A DNA stretch of 64,000 bases. It comes from Paracoccus maritimus (GTDB taxonomy: Bacteria; Pseudomonadota; Alphaproteobacteria; Rhodobacterales; Rhodobacteraceae). The stretch covers positions 124,001-188,000 of the forward strand of contig NZ_JANAVZ010000006.1 in the NCBI RefSeq assembly GCF_025195095.1, read 5' to 3'. The notes beneath the pieces were generated by a model. That model was given only the letters and a program-made list of their open reading frames with translations, ran no database searches and had not been told where the DNA came from. The translations under genes and the position numbers were made by a program. Below, one piece after another: positions 1 to 9,455 of the stretch; within the stretch, counting starts at the first letter, position 1, and each line of letters begins with the position of its first letter.

Positions 1-255
<255 letters not shown>

Positions 256-386
256 GAGCCGGTCCTTCCCTTGCCCGAAAATTGTCCGGTGCCGGGTCTA
301 GCGCATGGGTGGTCCGGGGAAAAGCGGCGATTTCCGCTTCGGCCCGGCGCAACCGTCCTTGCGCGGGCGGTCGATGGACGCGCCGC

Positions 387-605
387 TTACCAATGCGGCG
401 GGCGCTGATCGGACAGCGGGATCGTGCCTCCGCTGTCCAGTTCGCGTTCGGCGGCGGCGTGCAGCAACATCTCGACCCGGCGGGTCAGGCGGACGATCTC
501 GGCGTCCTGCCGGGCGATGACCTCGCTCAGCTCATCTGTCGCGCGACCTTGATGGGCCAGCGCCTCTTCCAGCCGGGCAAGCCGCGCCTCCATGTCCTTG
601 TCCAT
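387..605 (-). CDS. slyX: SlyX family protein
   Basis: A 72-residue protein that is almost entirely heptad-patterned helix ([15 protein letters not shown] near the N-terminus, [18 protein letters not shown] in the middle) and ends in a short polar tail with SDQRPPHW. Length, coiled coil and the PPHW-like end match the SlyX family, whose biochemical role is unknown. I chose the ATG at 603-605 because a purine-rich GGAAGGGGG sits just before it; an upstream in-frame start would add nine residues. It is divergent from hisS, whose start is 53 bases away, and follows purA on the same strand. Confidence 0.82.
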   Translation of the reverse strand: MDKDMEARLARLEEALAHQGRATDELSEVIARQDAEIVRLTRRVEMLLHAAAERELDSGGTIPLSDQRPPHW

Positions 606-658
606 ATCGCCCCCTTCCGCTACAGCAGCCACGGATTTGCCCTCTAAGGCACAGGATC

Positions 659-2140
659 ATGGCGAAAGACAAGAAAAAGCAGTCTCGGCCCAAGGCGGAA
701 ACGCCCAAGGGGTTTCGCGACTATTTCGGCACCGACGTGACCGAACGCAAGGCGATGCTGGATCGGATCGCCGAAATCTATCATCGCCATGGCTTCGATC
801 CGCTGGAAACCAGCGCCGTCGAGACGGTCGAGGCCTTGGGCAAGTTCCTGCCCGATGTGGACCGGCCGAATGCAGGTGTCTTCGCGTGGCAGGAAGAGGC
901 CGTGCCGGGCGGCGGTTCGGGCGACTGGCTGGCGCTGCGCTATGACCTGACGGCGCCGCTGGCCCGCGTGGCCGCCCAGTTCAGGAACGACCTGCCCAGC
1001 CCCTATCGCCGCTATGCGATGGGTCCGGTGTGGCGCAACGAAAAGCCCGGACCGGGGCGATTCCGGCAGTTCTATCAGTGCGATGCGGATACCGTCGGCA
1101 GTGCCTCGGTCGCCGCCGATGCCGAGATCTGTGCCATGCTGGCCGACGCGCTGGAGGCGGTGGGCATCGCGCGCGGCGACTACATCGTGCGGATCAACAA
1201 CCGCAAGGTTCTGAACGGCGTCCTTGAGGCCGCAGAGATCCGCGAGGATCAGGCCGAGGACGCGCTGCGCCAAATCGACAAGTTCGACAAGGTCGGCCGC
1301 GACGGCGTGCTGGCCCTGCTGACGACTGGACGGCTGGACGACAGCGGCGCGCGCATCGATGGCGTCGGACTGTCCGAGGTGCAGGCCGCGCCGGTCCTGG
1401 CCTTCCTGACGTCGAAGGGCGCGGACAATGCCGCGACGCTGGACAACCTTGCAGCCGCTGTCGGCGGGTCCGCCATGGGCGGCGAGGGCGTGGACGAGCT
1501 GCGCCAGATCGCCACGATGCTGGCCGCGATGGGCGTGGCCGAGGATCGCGCCGTGATCGACCCCTCGGTCGTGCGCGGCCTAGGTTACTATACCGGGCCG
1601 GTCTTCGAGGCGGAACTGACCTTCGAGATCCTTGACGACACGGGCCGCAAGCGCCAGTTCGGGTCCGTTGCGGGTGGCGGGCGCTATGACGGGCTGGTGG
1701 AACGATTTACCGGACAGAAGGTGCCAGCGACCGGTGTCAGCATCGGCGTGGACCGTCTGCTGGCGGCGCTGCGCGCCAAGGGGCTGTCAGGGGCCGAAGA
1801 TCACGGTCCGGTCGTCGTGACCGTGATGGACCGCGACCGGATGGCCGAGTATCAGGCCATGGCGTCCGAACTGCGTGCGGCGGGCATCCGCGCCGAGGTT
1901 TATCTGGGCAACCCGAAGAATTTCGGCAATCAGCTGAAATATGCTGACCGGCGTTCGGCGCCTGTCGCCGTCATTCAGGGCGCTGACGAGGCCGAACGCG
2001 GCGTCGTGCAGGTCAAGGATCTGATCCTTGGTGCAAGGCTTGCGACGCAAGCCAGTCACGAGGAATGGAAGTCCCAGCCCGCCCAGACAGAAGTGGCGCG
2101 CAACGATCTGGTGGGCGAAGTGAGACGGATCCTGGGATGA
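659..2140 (+). CDS. hisS: Histidyl-tRNA synthetase
   Basis: A 493-residue class II aminoacyl-tRNA synthetase that charges tRNA-His. Visible signatures are the N-terminal PKGFRDYFG, motif 2 around [19 protein letters not shown] followed by FYQCDAD, the histidine-site loop [12 protein letters not shown], motif 3 [10 protein letters not shown] and a C-terminal anticodon-binding domain. It is about 70 residues longer than the E. coli enzyme, as is usual for the alphaproteobacterial form. Its TGA overlaps the ATG of hisZ in an ATGA arrangement, so hisS, hisZ and hisG should be translationally coupled. That places a synthetase in one operon with a histidine biosynthesis enzyme whose regulatory subunit descends from the synthetase. 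Confidence 0.98.
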   Translation: MAKDKKKQSRPKAETPKGFRDYFGTDVTERKAMLDRIAEIYHRHGFDPLETSAVETVEALGKFLPDVDRPNAGVFAWQEEAVPGGGSGDWLALRYDLTAPLARVAAQFRNDLPSPYRRYAMGPVWRNEKPGPGRFRQFYQCDADTVGSASVAADAEICAMLADALEAVGIARGDYIVRINNRKVLNGVLEAAEIREDQAEDALRQIDKFDKVGRDGVLALLTTGRLDDSGARIDGVGLSEVQAAPVLAFLTSKGADNAATLDNLAAAVGGSAMGGEGVDELRQIATMLAAMGVAEDRAVIDPSVVRGLGYYTGPVFEAELTFEILDDTGRKRQFGSVAGGGRYDGLVERFTGQKVPATGVSIGVDRLLAALRAKGLSGAEDHGPVVVTVMDRDRMAEYQAMASELRAAGIRAEVYLGNPKNFGNQLKYADRRSAPVAVIQGADEAERGVVQVKDLILGARLATQASHEEWKSQPAQTEVARNDLVGEVRRILG

Positions 2141-3195
2141 TCTCCAAGCGCGACAAGCAGGCAGTCGGTCAGCGCCTTCTGGCAGCCTTCCGCGACGCGG
2201 GCGCCGCCGAGATCGCGCCCGACATCCTGCTGCCCGCCGAAAGCCTGCTTGATCTTTACGGCGAGGATATCCGCGCCCGCGCCTATGTGACCCAGGATCC
2301 GATCCGCGGCGAAATGATGCTGCGCCCGGATTTCACGGTTCCCGTCGTGCAGGCGCACATGGACGACGGCGCCGAGCCGGCGCGCTATTGCTATCTGGGC
2401 GAGGTGTTCCGCAAGCAGGACATGGGCGAGCATCACCCGGAAAACCCGCGCGACAACGAATATCTGCAGTGCGGGTTCGAGCTGTTCAGCCGCGACCCCG
2501 GCGCCGATGCCGAGGTATTCGCGCTGTTTCACCGCCTTCTTGCACCCTACAGCCTGACGCCCGAGACCGGTGATATGAGCCTGTTGCTGGACGCCGTGCG
2601 CGGCCTTCCGGTCAGCACGAAACGGCGCGACGCGTTGCTGCACCATATCTGGCGGCCGGGCCGGTTTCGCAGATTGCTGAACCGGTTCTCCGCACCGGTC
2701 CCGCCGCGCGCCTTCCCCGATCCCGTCGGACCCTGGGCCGGACTGCGCAGCGAGGCCGAGATGCAGGAACGTGTGGACCGGCTGCGCGCCGACATGGACG
2801 AGCCTCCCCTTCCCGAGCAGTGGTCCGACCGGCTGAACCGGCTTCTGGCGCTGCGCGCCCCGGCAACCGAGGCCGTCGCGATCCTGGAAGGCCTGGCCAA
2901 GGACATGCCCGCCATCGCGGAAGCGGTTGCGCGGATTGTCGCACGGTTCGACGCCATCGCGGCGCAAGGCATCGACCCGGCACGGGTCATCTTCGATGCC
3001 AGCCATGGCCGCGCGAACATGGAATATTACGACGGCTTCACCTTCAGCTTTCTGGCACCGAACACTGTCTGGCCAGCGGTCGCATCGGGTGGCCGCTACG
3101 ACGCGCTGACACGGGTGCTGGGCAAGGGTCGCGAAATTCCGGCGGTGGGCGGCATCATCCGCGCCGGGCTGATCGCCGAGATGGAGGCCGCATGA
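2137..3195 (+). CDS. hisZ: ATP phosphoribosyltransferase regulatory subunit
   Basis: A 352-residue paralogue of the histidyl-tRNA synthetase catalytic core. HisZ does not charge tRNA; it joins short-form HisG to make the active, histidine-inhibited ATP phosphoribosyltransferase. The class II fold is visible in [15 protein letters not shown] and [11 protein letters not shown], while the RGLGYYTG loop of true synthetases is replaced by [16 protein letters not shown] and the anticodon-binding domain is absent. The start is the ATG overlapping the hisS stop. An open frame upstream lies inside hisS and is not part of the gene. The stop overlaps the hisG start in another ATGA. Confidence 0.95.
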   Translation: MISKRDKQAVGQRLLAAFRDAGAAEIAPDILLPAESLLDLYGEDIRARAYVTQDPIRGEMMLRPDFTVPVVQAHMDDGAEPARYCYLGEVFRKQDMGEHHPENPRDNEYLQCGFELFSRDPGADAEVFALFHRLLAPYSLTPETGDMSLLLDAVRGLPVSTKRRDALLHHIWRPGRFRRLLNRFSAPVPPRAFPDPVGPWAGLRSEAEMQERVDRLRADMDEPPLPEQWSDRLNRLLALRAPATEAVAILEGLAKDMPAIAEAVARIVARFDAIAAQGIDPARVIFDASHGRANMEYYDGFTFSFLAPNTVWPAVASGGRYDALTRVLGKGREIPAVGGIIRAGLIAEMEAA

Positions 3196-3866
3196 TCCGC
3201 CTTGGGGTGCCGTCCAAGGGACGGCTGATGGAGCAAAGCTTCGACTGGTTCGCGGATCGCGGGGTGCGGCTGTCGCGCGCAGGGTCCGAGCGTGAATATG
3301 CCGGCCGGGTCGACGGTGCGGACGGCGTGTCGCTGGTCCTGCTATCTGCCGGAGAGATTCCGCGCGAACTGGCGGCGGGACGGATCGAGCTGGGCGTGAC
3401 CGGCACCGATCTTGTGCGCGAGAAGCTGGCCGGCTGGCGCGACGTGGTGACCGAGGTCGCGCCGATGGGTTTCGGTCATGCGGATCTGATTCTTGCCGTT
3501 CCCGATTGCTGGCGCGACTGCGAGACGCTGGACGACCTGACCTCGATCGCCCGCGATTTCCGTGCGGTCCACGGCTTTCGCCTGCGGATCGCGACGAAGT
3601 ATCACCGTCTGGTCCGGGCGTGGCTGGCCGAACACGAGGTCGCCGATTATCAGCTTGTCGACAGTCAGGGCGCGACGGAAGGCACCGTTGCCAACCAGAC
3701 CGCCGAGGCGATTGCCGACATTACTTCGTCAGGCGCGACGTTGCGCGCGAACAATCTGCGCATTCTGAACGAAGATCCCATCCTGCGGTCACAGGCGACG
3801 TTGTTTGCCAGCCGTGCCGCTGGCGGAACCGCCATGACCGGCTTGCTGTCGCAGCTTGGCCTCTGA
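3192..3866 (+). CDS. hisG: ATP phosphoribosyltransferase catalytic subunit, short form
   Basis: A 224-residue short-form HisG that condenses ATP with PRPP in the first step of histidine biosynthesis. It begins [14 protein letters not shown], carries GVTGTDLVREK and, near the PRPP site, the glycine and threonine-rich segment DSQGATEGTVANQTAEAIADI. The C-terminal ACT-like regulatory domain of long forms is missing, which fits the presence of hisZ directly upstream. The ATG overlaps the hisZ stop by four bases. A 14-bp perfect hairpin 41 bases after the stop ends the operon. Confidence 0.97.
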   Translation: MIRLGVPSKGRLMEQSFDWFADRGVRLSRAGSEREYAGRVDGADGVSLVLLSAGEIPRELAAGRIELGVTGTDLVREKLAGWRDVVTEVAPMGFGHADLILAVPDCWRDCETLDDLTSIARDFRAVHGFRLRIATKYHRLVRAWLAEHEVADYQLVDSQGATEGTVANQTAEAIADITSSGATLRANNLRILNEDPILRSQATLFASRAAGGTAMTGLLSQLGL

Positions 3867-3906
3867 CCCTCACAGGATCGGCCAACCCGGCAAGCAAGTT
3901 ACAAGG

Positions 3907-3940
3907 AAAGACCCCGGCAGTCCGAACTGCCGGGGTCTTT
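3907..3940. terminator. Bidirectional rho-independent terminator between hisG and carD
   Basis: A perfect 14-bp stem (AAAGACCCCGGCAG with CTGCCGGGGTCTTT) and a 6-base loop, TCCGAA. The outer AAA/TTT pairs give a short T run on both strands. It lies between the convergent ends of hisG and carD and can serve both. Confidence 0.9.
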
Positions 3941-3968
3941 GATCATGCTTTGGCCGCCCAGAACCCGG

Positions 3969-4478
3969 TCAGGCCGCGCGCGACAGCAGAACCTCTTCGA
4001 CGCGTTTCTGTGCCGCGCCCTCGTCCACACCGCTGACTGCCGCGACTTCGCGGGTCAACCGATCCAGCGCGGCTTCGTAAAGCTGACGTTCGGAATAGGA
4101 CTGCTCGCGCTGCTCGTCGTTGCGATGCAGGTCGCGCACGACCTCGGCGATCGACATCAGATCACCCGAATTGATCTTCTGATCGTATTCCTGCGCACGG
4201 CGCGACCACATCGCGCGCTTGACGCGGGCCTTGCCTTTCAGCGTTTCCAGCGCACGGGCGATCAGGTCGGGGGTGGACAGGCCACGCATCCCGATCTCGG
4301 AGGCGCGCGCAGTCGGTACGCGCAGGGTCATCTTGTCCTTGTCGAACGAGATCACAAACATCTCAAGCCGCAGCCCCGCGACCTCCTGCTCTTCGATGGA
4401 CACGATCCTGCCCACGCCATGGGCGGGGTAGACGACGAAATCATCAGGGCGAAATTCGTTTTTCTTGGTCTTGGACAT
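3969..4478 (-). CDS. carD: CarD/CdnL family transcription regulator
   Basis: A 169-residue CarD-family protein. The N-terminal RNA polymerase interaction domain is clear (FRPDDFVVYPAHGVGRIVSIEEQ, then LEMFVISFDKDKMTLRVP), followed by a helical, DNA-contacting C-terminal half rich in Arg and Glu. Family members bind the RNA polymerase beta subunit and stabilise open promoter complexes, notably at ribosomal RNA promoters. The ATG at 4476-4478 follows an AGAGGAAG ribosome binding site; a 24-residue upstream extension is possible in frame but has no site. It faces the hisG terminator and has a long, AT-richer leader upstream. Confidence 0.93.
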   Translation of the reverse strand: MSKTKKNEFRPDDFVVYPAHGVGRIVSIEEQEVAGLRLEMFVISFDKDKMTLRVPTARASEIGMRGLSTPDLIARALETLKGKARVKRAMWSRRAQEYDQKINSGDLMSIAEVVRDLHRNDEQREQSYSERQLYEAALDRLTREVAAVSGVDEGAAQKRVEEVLLSRAA

Positions 4479-4851
4479 ATGGCTTCCTCTAGGTGGTGCC
4501 TTTTCAAGGGCACAAAAGACCGCAAGCGGCGGTTGCCACCTTCGGTCCATCTTGATCTGTTATTTGCTTCTTGCCCGGCAGAGGGCAGGAAGTGGCAGTT
4601 TGGGCGCACATCTGAAGGGCCTCTGACTCCCATCAGACGCGAATGTGAATTGAACATAACATAAATAAGGCGCCAAAAAAAGCACCGAGAAATACAGCGC
4701 GCAGCCGCACTGAACAAGGCATACCAGCTTTCCGATCAAGGCCTTAGCTGCTCAGCCAGACCCACATCACGGCAATGTGGGCGCGAATCGCCCCGATATT
4801 TCCCTGCGATGCAAGCGGCCTTCTCAGCCCTGAAAGGCCCGAAGGCCCCCG
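4479..4851. other. Intergenic region between fdxA and carD
   Basis: About 370 bases without a gene. The half nearer carD holds an unusually AT-rich stretch for this genome (about 4653-4690, with a run of seven A), which is the likely site of the carD promoter on the minus strand. I could not assign convincing -35 and -10 boxes. Just after the fdxA stop, around 4828-4848, is a small GGCC-TTC-GGGCC hairpin that may act as a weak fdxA terminator. No RNA gene was recognised. Confidence 0.5.
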
Positions 4852-5190
4852 TCAATCACCCTCGCCCGGCGCTTCTGAGAAATACTTGTCCAGCTTGCCA
4901 TCGACGCCATCCATCTCTTCAGCGGTCGGAAGAGGATCCTTCTTCTGCGTGATGACGGGCCACTGCTCGGAATATTTGCGGTTGAACTCGACCCATTTTT
5001 CCATGTCCGGTTCGGTGTCCGGGCGGATCGCGTCGGCCGGGCACTCGGGTTCGCACACGCCGCAATCGATGCATTCATCGGGATGGATGACCAGCGTGTT
5101 CTCGCCCTCGTAGAAGCAGTCCACCGGGCAGACTTCCACGCAATCGGTGTATTTGCACATGATGCAATTGTCGGTGACGACATAGGTCAT
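4852..5190 (-). CDS. fdxA: Seven-iron ferredoxin FdxA
   Basis: A 112-residue 7Fe ferredoxin with one [3Fe-4S] and one [4Fe-4S] cluster. The cysteine pattern fits the family: Cys9, Cys17 and Cys50 for the 3Fe cluster; Cys21, Cys40, Cys43 and Cys46 for the 4Fe cluster, the latter in [12 protein letters not shown]. Cys12 and Cys25 are additional cysteines. The tail after residue 60 is the extended C-terminal region typical of alphaproteobacterial FdxA. It is a soluble electron carrier; the partner cannot be told from here. A good promoter lies just upstream. Confidence 0.96.
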   Translation of the reverse strand: MTYVVTDNCIMCKYTDCVEVCPVDCFYEGENTLVIHPDECIDCGVCEPECPADAIRPDTEPDMEKWVEFNRKYSEQWPVITQKKDPLPTAEEMDGVDGKLDKYFSEAPGEGD

Positions 5191-5217
5191 TGCACGCTCC
5201 CTTCGGGTCCGTCGCGC

Positions 5218-5246
5218 TAGTTACGCCCGGCATTCGGATCATTCAA
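5218..5246 (-). promoter_or_regulatory. Candidate fdxA promoter
   Basis: On the minus strand TTGAAT (5241-5246) and TAACTA (5218-5223) are separated by exactly 17 bases and lie 28 bases before the fdxA ATG. This is a good match to a housekeeping sigma-70 promoter and would make fdxA a separate transcription unit from the S4-protein gene upstream. Confidence 0.5.
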
Positions 5247-5349
5247 GTCCGTGGCTGCCGAAAAGACCTGCGTTCCGACCTGCCCGATGTTGCGCAACCC
5301 GCGTTCGCGTCCGCGCACCGGGCGACGAACATCGTCCCCGCCTGCGCAG

Positions 5350-5637
5350 TCAGCGGTTTTCCGAAGTATCGCCCAGTTCGTCATACAGCATTCGCGCCTC
5401 GGAAGCGGGGCCGCGCCTGCCTGAAAGCGCGACGATGCGCAGGCTGTGGACATCGCCATGGGCCGAGACAACCAGAAGATCCCCAGGCCGGACGACACGA
5501 CCGGGCTTGCGGCAGGGCTGGCCGTTCAGCCTGACCCCGCCGCCTTCGATCCGGTCGGCGGCCAAACCGCGCGACTTGAACAGTCGCGCGTAGAACAGCC
5601 ATTTATCCAGCCGCAATGCGTCGGGATCGCTCGTCAC
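5350..5637 (-). CDS. S4-domain RNA-binding protein (HslR-like)
   Basis: A 95-residue protein with an S4 RNA-binding fold: RLDKWLFYARLFKSRGLA, then GGGVRLNGQPCRKPGRVVRPGD. It belongs to the Hsp15/HslR group. In E. coli Hsp15 binds free 50S subunits that carry a stalled peptidyl-tRNA and helps recycle them. The start is a GTG (5635-5637) that overlaps the TGA of the helicase gene, so the two are translationally coupled. Pairing of this S4 protein with a Suv3-like helicase suggests a joint role in RNA or ribosome handling, which is inference. Confidence 0.85.
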   Translation of the reverse strand: MTSDPDALRLDKWLFYARLFKSRGLAADRIEGGGVRLNGQPCRKPGRVVRPGDLLVVSAHGDVHSLRIVALSGRRGPASEARMLYDELGDTSENR

Positions 5638-8498
5638 TTCTTGTCTTTAAGTGCCGCCAGAACCGCGAACGGGCTATCAGGATCGGCCTTCTTTTCAGGG
5701 CGCGCCGTATAGGTCTTCGGACCGCTGTGCTGCGGTTTGCCGCCCTTCTTCGGCCCCTTCCCACGAGGCTTGCCGCCATCGCGCCCCGACTTGTTTCCGG
5801 GCTCGCCGCGCGCTTCCTGTCCGCCCGCACCGTCCCTGCGCGGTCCGCCGCCGCGACGACCTTGGCCGTCCCCTTGCGGACGACGATTCGCCCGCGGCTT
5901 GGGCGCCCAACGGAAGGTATAGAACACCTCGATCTCGGGGGCCGTCTCTTCCGGTTGGGGCGTCTCGCCGGCAGCCTCGGCCTCGGCACGACGTTTCTCG
6001 GCCCGCTCGGCCTCCCATCTGGCGCGCGTTTCGGCGGCCAGAACGCTTTCCTCTTCGGTCATCGGCGCGTCCGAGCCATCACCCTCGGGCGCGGGCGGCG
6101 GCGCCACGGGTTCGACGGTCTTCAGCTTTTCGCGCTCGCCCTTCTCTGCAGCGTATCCCAGCCCCTGCATCAGGGCCGCGAACTGTTCCAGCGTCATGCC
6201 GGTGATCGACAGCATGTCAGGATTGGCCTCGAAACCGCCGCGCGTATCCTGCGCGCGCAGCAGATCAGCCAGACGTTCCAGCATGTCGATCCGGATCGCC
6301 CGTTCACCCGCGGGACGATAGCCGGACAAAGTGTAATAACCGTCCGGCACCTCGGCGATATGCGGGATCGTGACAAGCCCGGGCGGCGGGCTTTCGGGAA
6401 ACTCGTCCAGCCCCTCGGCCAGCGACCACAGCACCAGCCGCAACCGGGTCGGCGCAGGTTTCAGCAGGGCCGGCATGAAAATGGTGAACTGTCCAAAACG
6501 GACGCCATGCTTGCGCAGCGCGCCGCGCGCCTCCTGGTCCAGTTCCTTGACCTCGGTCGCGACACCATCGCGCGGCAGCACACCTAGTGCCTCGATGATG
6601 CGGAAGGCGAACCCCTTGGCCAGGCCGTTCAGCGCCTCGTCCTTCTGCATCGCGATCAGCGGTTCGAACAGCGCGGCAACCTTGCGGTCGATGAAATGCT
6701 GCAGGCGACGCTTGACCTTCTCGGCGATCTCTTCGCCGGCCTCGTCATCGACAAAGACCTGAACGCCGGGGTGCAGCGCATCAGGTCCCTGCACCAGCTT
6801 GCCGATCGCCGAGTCACCCCACATGAGGCCACCCTGTTCGGTAAAATCCAGTTCGGTGTCCGGCGCGTTATAGAAACGGTCCGCACGCAGATGGAACTCG
6901 GGCTTCAACGCCTCGTAGCTGGCGCGATTCAGCGTTTTCGCCTCGTCCGCCGATCCGGTCTGGTCGGGGCGAAAGCGGAAACCTTCCAGACGGCCGGCGA
7001 ACTCGCCCTCGACCGTCACCTCGCCCTTGTCATTCACTTCGGCCACAAGGCTCTCCTTCTGCTTGAGCCGGCGCAGCAGCACGGATGTGCGCCGGTCCAC
7101 AAATCTTTGCGTCAACGCGGCGTGCAGCGCGTCCGACAGGCGGTCTTCTACCGCGCGAGTCTCGCCGCGCCAATGTTTTTCGTCCTCGACCCAGCCGGTT
7201 CGTTGCGCGACATAGGTCCATGTGCGGATATACGCCAGACGTTTCGACAACGCATCGATATCGCCATGGGTCCTGTCGATTCTCTGCACCGCGCGGGCAA
7301 GCCAGTCGGACGGGATCGTGCCCTCTTGCAGGAAACCGAAGATGCGCGACAGCAGGCCGGTATGCTCGGTCGGCGAAATGCCCCGGAAATCAGGCACTCG
7401 GCAGACATCCCACAGAAGGCGGACATCCTTGCCTCCCTGCACCCTGTCGCGGATCTCGGGCATGTCGCGAAGCGATTTCAGGGCATGCAGATCGTCGGCC
7501 TCGCGCCCTCGCGACAACAATTCATGTCCCGAGGCGGTTTCCAGCGACTGCACCAGCCGGTCCATCGTGCCGAATTCAAGCGACGCGTTGCGCCACATCA
7601 AACGGCTGATCGGCTGGAAACGATGATTCTCGATGGCCTCAACCAACCCGTCCTCCAATGGACGGGCCTCGCCGGTCACACCGAAGGTGCCGGGTTCGGT
7701 GTGGCGTCCGGCACGCCCGGCGATCTGACCCAGCTCATGGGGAAACAGCGGGCGTACCCGGCGACCGTCGAACTTGTGCGTGGCGCTGAAGGCGACATGG
7801 CGGATGTCCAGGTTCAGCCCCATGCCGATCGCGTCGGTCGCGACAAGATAATCGACCTCGCCCGCCTGGTACATCGCCACCTGAGCGTTCCGCGTCCGCG
7901 GCGACAGCGCGCCCATGACGACCGCGCAGCCGCCCTTCTGGCGACGGATCAGTTCAGCCATGGCATAGACGTCATCGACGCTGAACCCGACAATGGCGGA
8001 CCGTGCCGGCATTCGCGACAGTTTCTTGGACCCCGACCAGGTCAGGGTCGAGAACCTTTCACGCCGCTGGAACTGGACCCCGGGCACCAGCGCGGCAATC
8101 GCCGGGCGCATCGTGTCGCTGCCAAGAAGAAGAGTCTCGTGCAGCCCGCGCATATGCAGCAACCGGTCGGTGAAGACGTGACCGCGTTCGGGATCGGCAC
8201 AAAGCTGGATCTCATCGATGGCGACGAAATCTGCGCCGATCTCGGGCATGGCCTCGGTCGTGGCGACCCAGTACTGAACCCGTTCGGGAACGATCCGTTC
8301 TTCGCCCGTGACCAGCGCCACGACCGACGGCCCGCGCGCCTTGACGATCCGATCATAGACCTCGCGCGCAAGCAGGCGCAGCGGCAATCCGATCACACCT
8401 GTCCGGTGCGCCAGCATCCGTTCGATGGCGTAATGCGTCTTGCCTGTATTGGTCGGGCCAAGCACGGCAGTCACCCGGCCCCTGTCGTGAATGCTCAT
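5634..8498 (-). CDS. Suv3-like superfamily 2 RNA helicase with basic C-terminal tail
   Basis: A 954-residue DExH/D-type helicase most like mitochondrial SUV3 (SUPV3L1), which unwinds RNA for the degradosome. Motif I is GPTNTGKTH at residues 14-22, motif II is DEIQ at 95-98, and the helicase C domain has ATDAIGMGLNLDI and QIAGRAGRH. A long helical middle region follows. From about residue 840 the protein becomes low complexity: an acidic and alanine-rich stretch, an EVFYTFRWAPK element, then a tail of about 100 residues rich in Arg, Gly, Lys and Pro that looks like an RNA-binding extension. It lies between an exported TPR protein and an S4 RNA-binding protein on the same strand. Confidence 0.9.
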   Translation of the reverse strand: MSIHDRGRVTAVLGPTNTGKTHYAIERMLAHRTGVIGLPLRLLAREVYDRIVKARGPSVVALVTGEERIVPERVQYWVATTEAMPEIGADFVAIDEIQLCADPERGHVFTDRLLHMRGLHETLLLGSDTMRPAIAALVPGVQFQRRERFSTLTWSGSKKLSRMPARSAIVGFSVDDVYAMAELIRRQKGGCAVVMGALSPRTRNAQVAMYQAGEVDYLVATDAIGMGLNLDIRHVAFSATHKFDGRRVRPLFPHELGQIAGRAGRHTEPGTFGVTGEARPLEDGLVEAIENHRFQPISRLMWRNASLEFGTMDRLVQSLETASGHELLSRGREADDLHALKSLRDMPEIRDRVQGGKDVRLLWDVCRVPDFRGISPTEHTGLLSRIFGFLQEGTIPSDWLARAVQRIDRTHGDIDALSKRLAYIRTWTYVAQRTGWVEDEKHWRGETRAVEDRLSDALHAALTQRFVDRRTSVLLRRLKQKESLVAEVNDKGEVTVEGEFAGRLEGFRFRPDQTGSADEAKTLNRASYEALKPEFHLRADRFYNAPDTELDFTEQGGLMWGDSAIGKLVQGPDALHPGVQVFVDDEAGEEIAEKVKRRLQHFIDRKVAALFEPLIAMQKDEALNGLAKGFAFRIIEALGVLPRDGVATEVKELDQEARGALRKHGVRFGQFTIFMPALLKPAPTRLRLVLWSLAEGLDEFPESPPPGLVTIPHIAEVPDGYYTLSGYRPAGERAIRIDMLERLADLLRAQDTRGGFEANPDMLSITGMTLEQFAALMQGLGYAAEKGEREKLKTVEPVAPPPAPEGDGSDAPMTEEESVLAAETRARWEAERAEKRRAEAEAAGETPQPEETAPEIEVFYTFRWAPKPRANRRPQGDGQGRRGGGPRRDGAGGQEARGEPGNKSGRDGGKPRGKGPKKGGKPQHSGPKTYTARPEKKADPDSPFAVLAALKDKK

Positions 8499-8501
8499 GG
8501 A

Positions 8502-9098
8502 TTAGATCTCGGTGCCCTGGTCTTCGCGTTCCAGACGTTCGACCGCGTCGATGGCTTCCTGTTGATGCGGATGGATCGAAAGGCTTTCGCGATAGGCTTT
8601 CAGCGCGGCTTCGCTGTCGCCGATCTCTTCCAGCATCGCGCCAAGCTGGGTCAGGGCGGCAAAGTGGCGCGGTTCAAGCTGCAGCGCGCGGGCAAGGTCG
8701 GACACCGCCGGACCGAACTGACCGGCGGTCGCATAGGCCGCGGCGCGCAACTGCCAACCGGCGGCGAAATCCGGGGCATGATCGGTCAGCGCGGTCAGAT
8801 GCCCGATGGCAGCGGGCAGATCCCCCTGATCCAGCGCCTCTTCGCCACGCTTGTAAAGCAGATCCATCGCCGCCGATCCGGATTTGGACCATTCGCGCAG
8901 GATGTCGGATTCGGCGATACGCCACGCTTCCCCCTCGGTCCGGGCAAGTTGTTCGAACAGCGCGTCCATATCCGCGTCGTTCTGGGCGCTGGCGGGCAAG
9001 GCCAGTGCGATGGCTGTTGCGAAAAAGAACAAAATCGTAAGAACTCGGACACGGGTTGCCGCGACGACGGGGTGGTAATGATGACGTTCCGGGCGCAT
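8502..9098 (-). CDS. Exported tetratricopeptide repeat protein
   Basis: A 198-residue protein with a hydrophobic signal segment (VRVLTILFFFATAIALALPASAQ, cleavage probably after SAQ) and then three or so TPR units, seen in AAIGHLTALTDHAPDFAAGW, AVSDLARALQLEPRHFAAL and AALKAYRESLSIHPHQQEA. It should act in the periplasm as a protein-interaction scaffold; the partner is unknown. I chose the ATG at 9096-9098 because it places the signal peptide sensibly; a start 17 codons upstream is possible. Its stop is three bases from the start of the helicase gene, so they are probably cotranscribed. Confidence 0.8.
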   Translation of the reverse strand: MRPERHHYHPVVAATRVRVLTILFFFATAIALALPASAQNDADMDALFEQLARTEGEAWRIAESDILREWSKSGSAAMDLLYKRGEEALDQGDLPAAIGHLTALTDHAPDFAAGWQLRAAAYATAGQFGPAVSDLARALQLEPRHFAALTQLGAMLEEIGDSEAALKAYRESLSIHPHQQEAIDAVERLEREDQGTEI

Positions 9099-9160
9099 AA
9101 CCTTGGTGTAACCCAGCCCGCATGGCGGGCGCCAGCCAAAGCGCGACAAAGAGGACCCAG

Positions 9161-9445
9161 ATGAGCAAAGTTGTGAACGCCGCCGTGGAAAAGCTGAACG
9201 AAAAGATCGGCAGCTTCGGATCGACCGCGAAATTCGTCATCGAGGATGAAGGAGCGATCATGATTGACGAGAACGGCGCCCGCGCAGGCGACGAAGAGGC
9301 CGAGGTGACGCTGTTCGCCAGCCGCGACACGTTCGAGGGCATTCTGGATGGCAGCGTGAATCCCGCCACCGCGTTCATGACCGGCAAGCTGAAGATCGAC
9401 GGCAACATGGGCACGGCGATGCAACTGGGTCAGGCCCTTTCGTAA
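9161..9445 (+). CDS. SCP2 sterol-binding domain protein
   Basis: A 94-residue single-domain SCP2 protein. Recognisable features are the FVIEDEGAIMID strand pair, the DAEVTLFASRDTFEGILDG-like segment (here EEAEVTLFASRDTFEGIL) and the final FMTGKLKIDGNMGTAMQLGQ helix that caps the hydrophobic cavity. Such proteins bind lipids or acyl-CoAs, but the ligand in bacteria is generally unknown. The start follows an AGAGGACC ribosome binding site; an in-frame start 13 codons earlier lacks one. It is divergent from the TPR gene and precedes the lysophospholipase-like gene by 10 bases, so both may act in lipid handling. Confidence 0.9.
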   Translation: MSKVVNAAVEKLNEKIGSFGSTAKFVIEDEGAIMIDENGARAGDEEAEVTLFASRDTFEGILDGSVNPATAFMTGKLKIDGNMGTAMQLGQALS

Positions 9446-9455
9446 GCGTATCGCA

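Noticed and set aside
5217-5498. Open frame between the S4 gene and fdxA that could extend the S4 protein
   Set aside because: It is in a different frame, covers the fdxA promoter and has no family resemblance.
6696-9164. Long plus-strand open frame antisense to the helicase and TPR genes
   Set aside because: It mirrors real minus-strand genes in GC-rich DNA, has no recognisable domain and no ribosome binding site.
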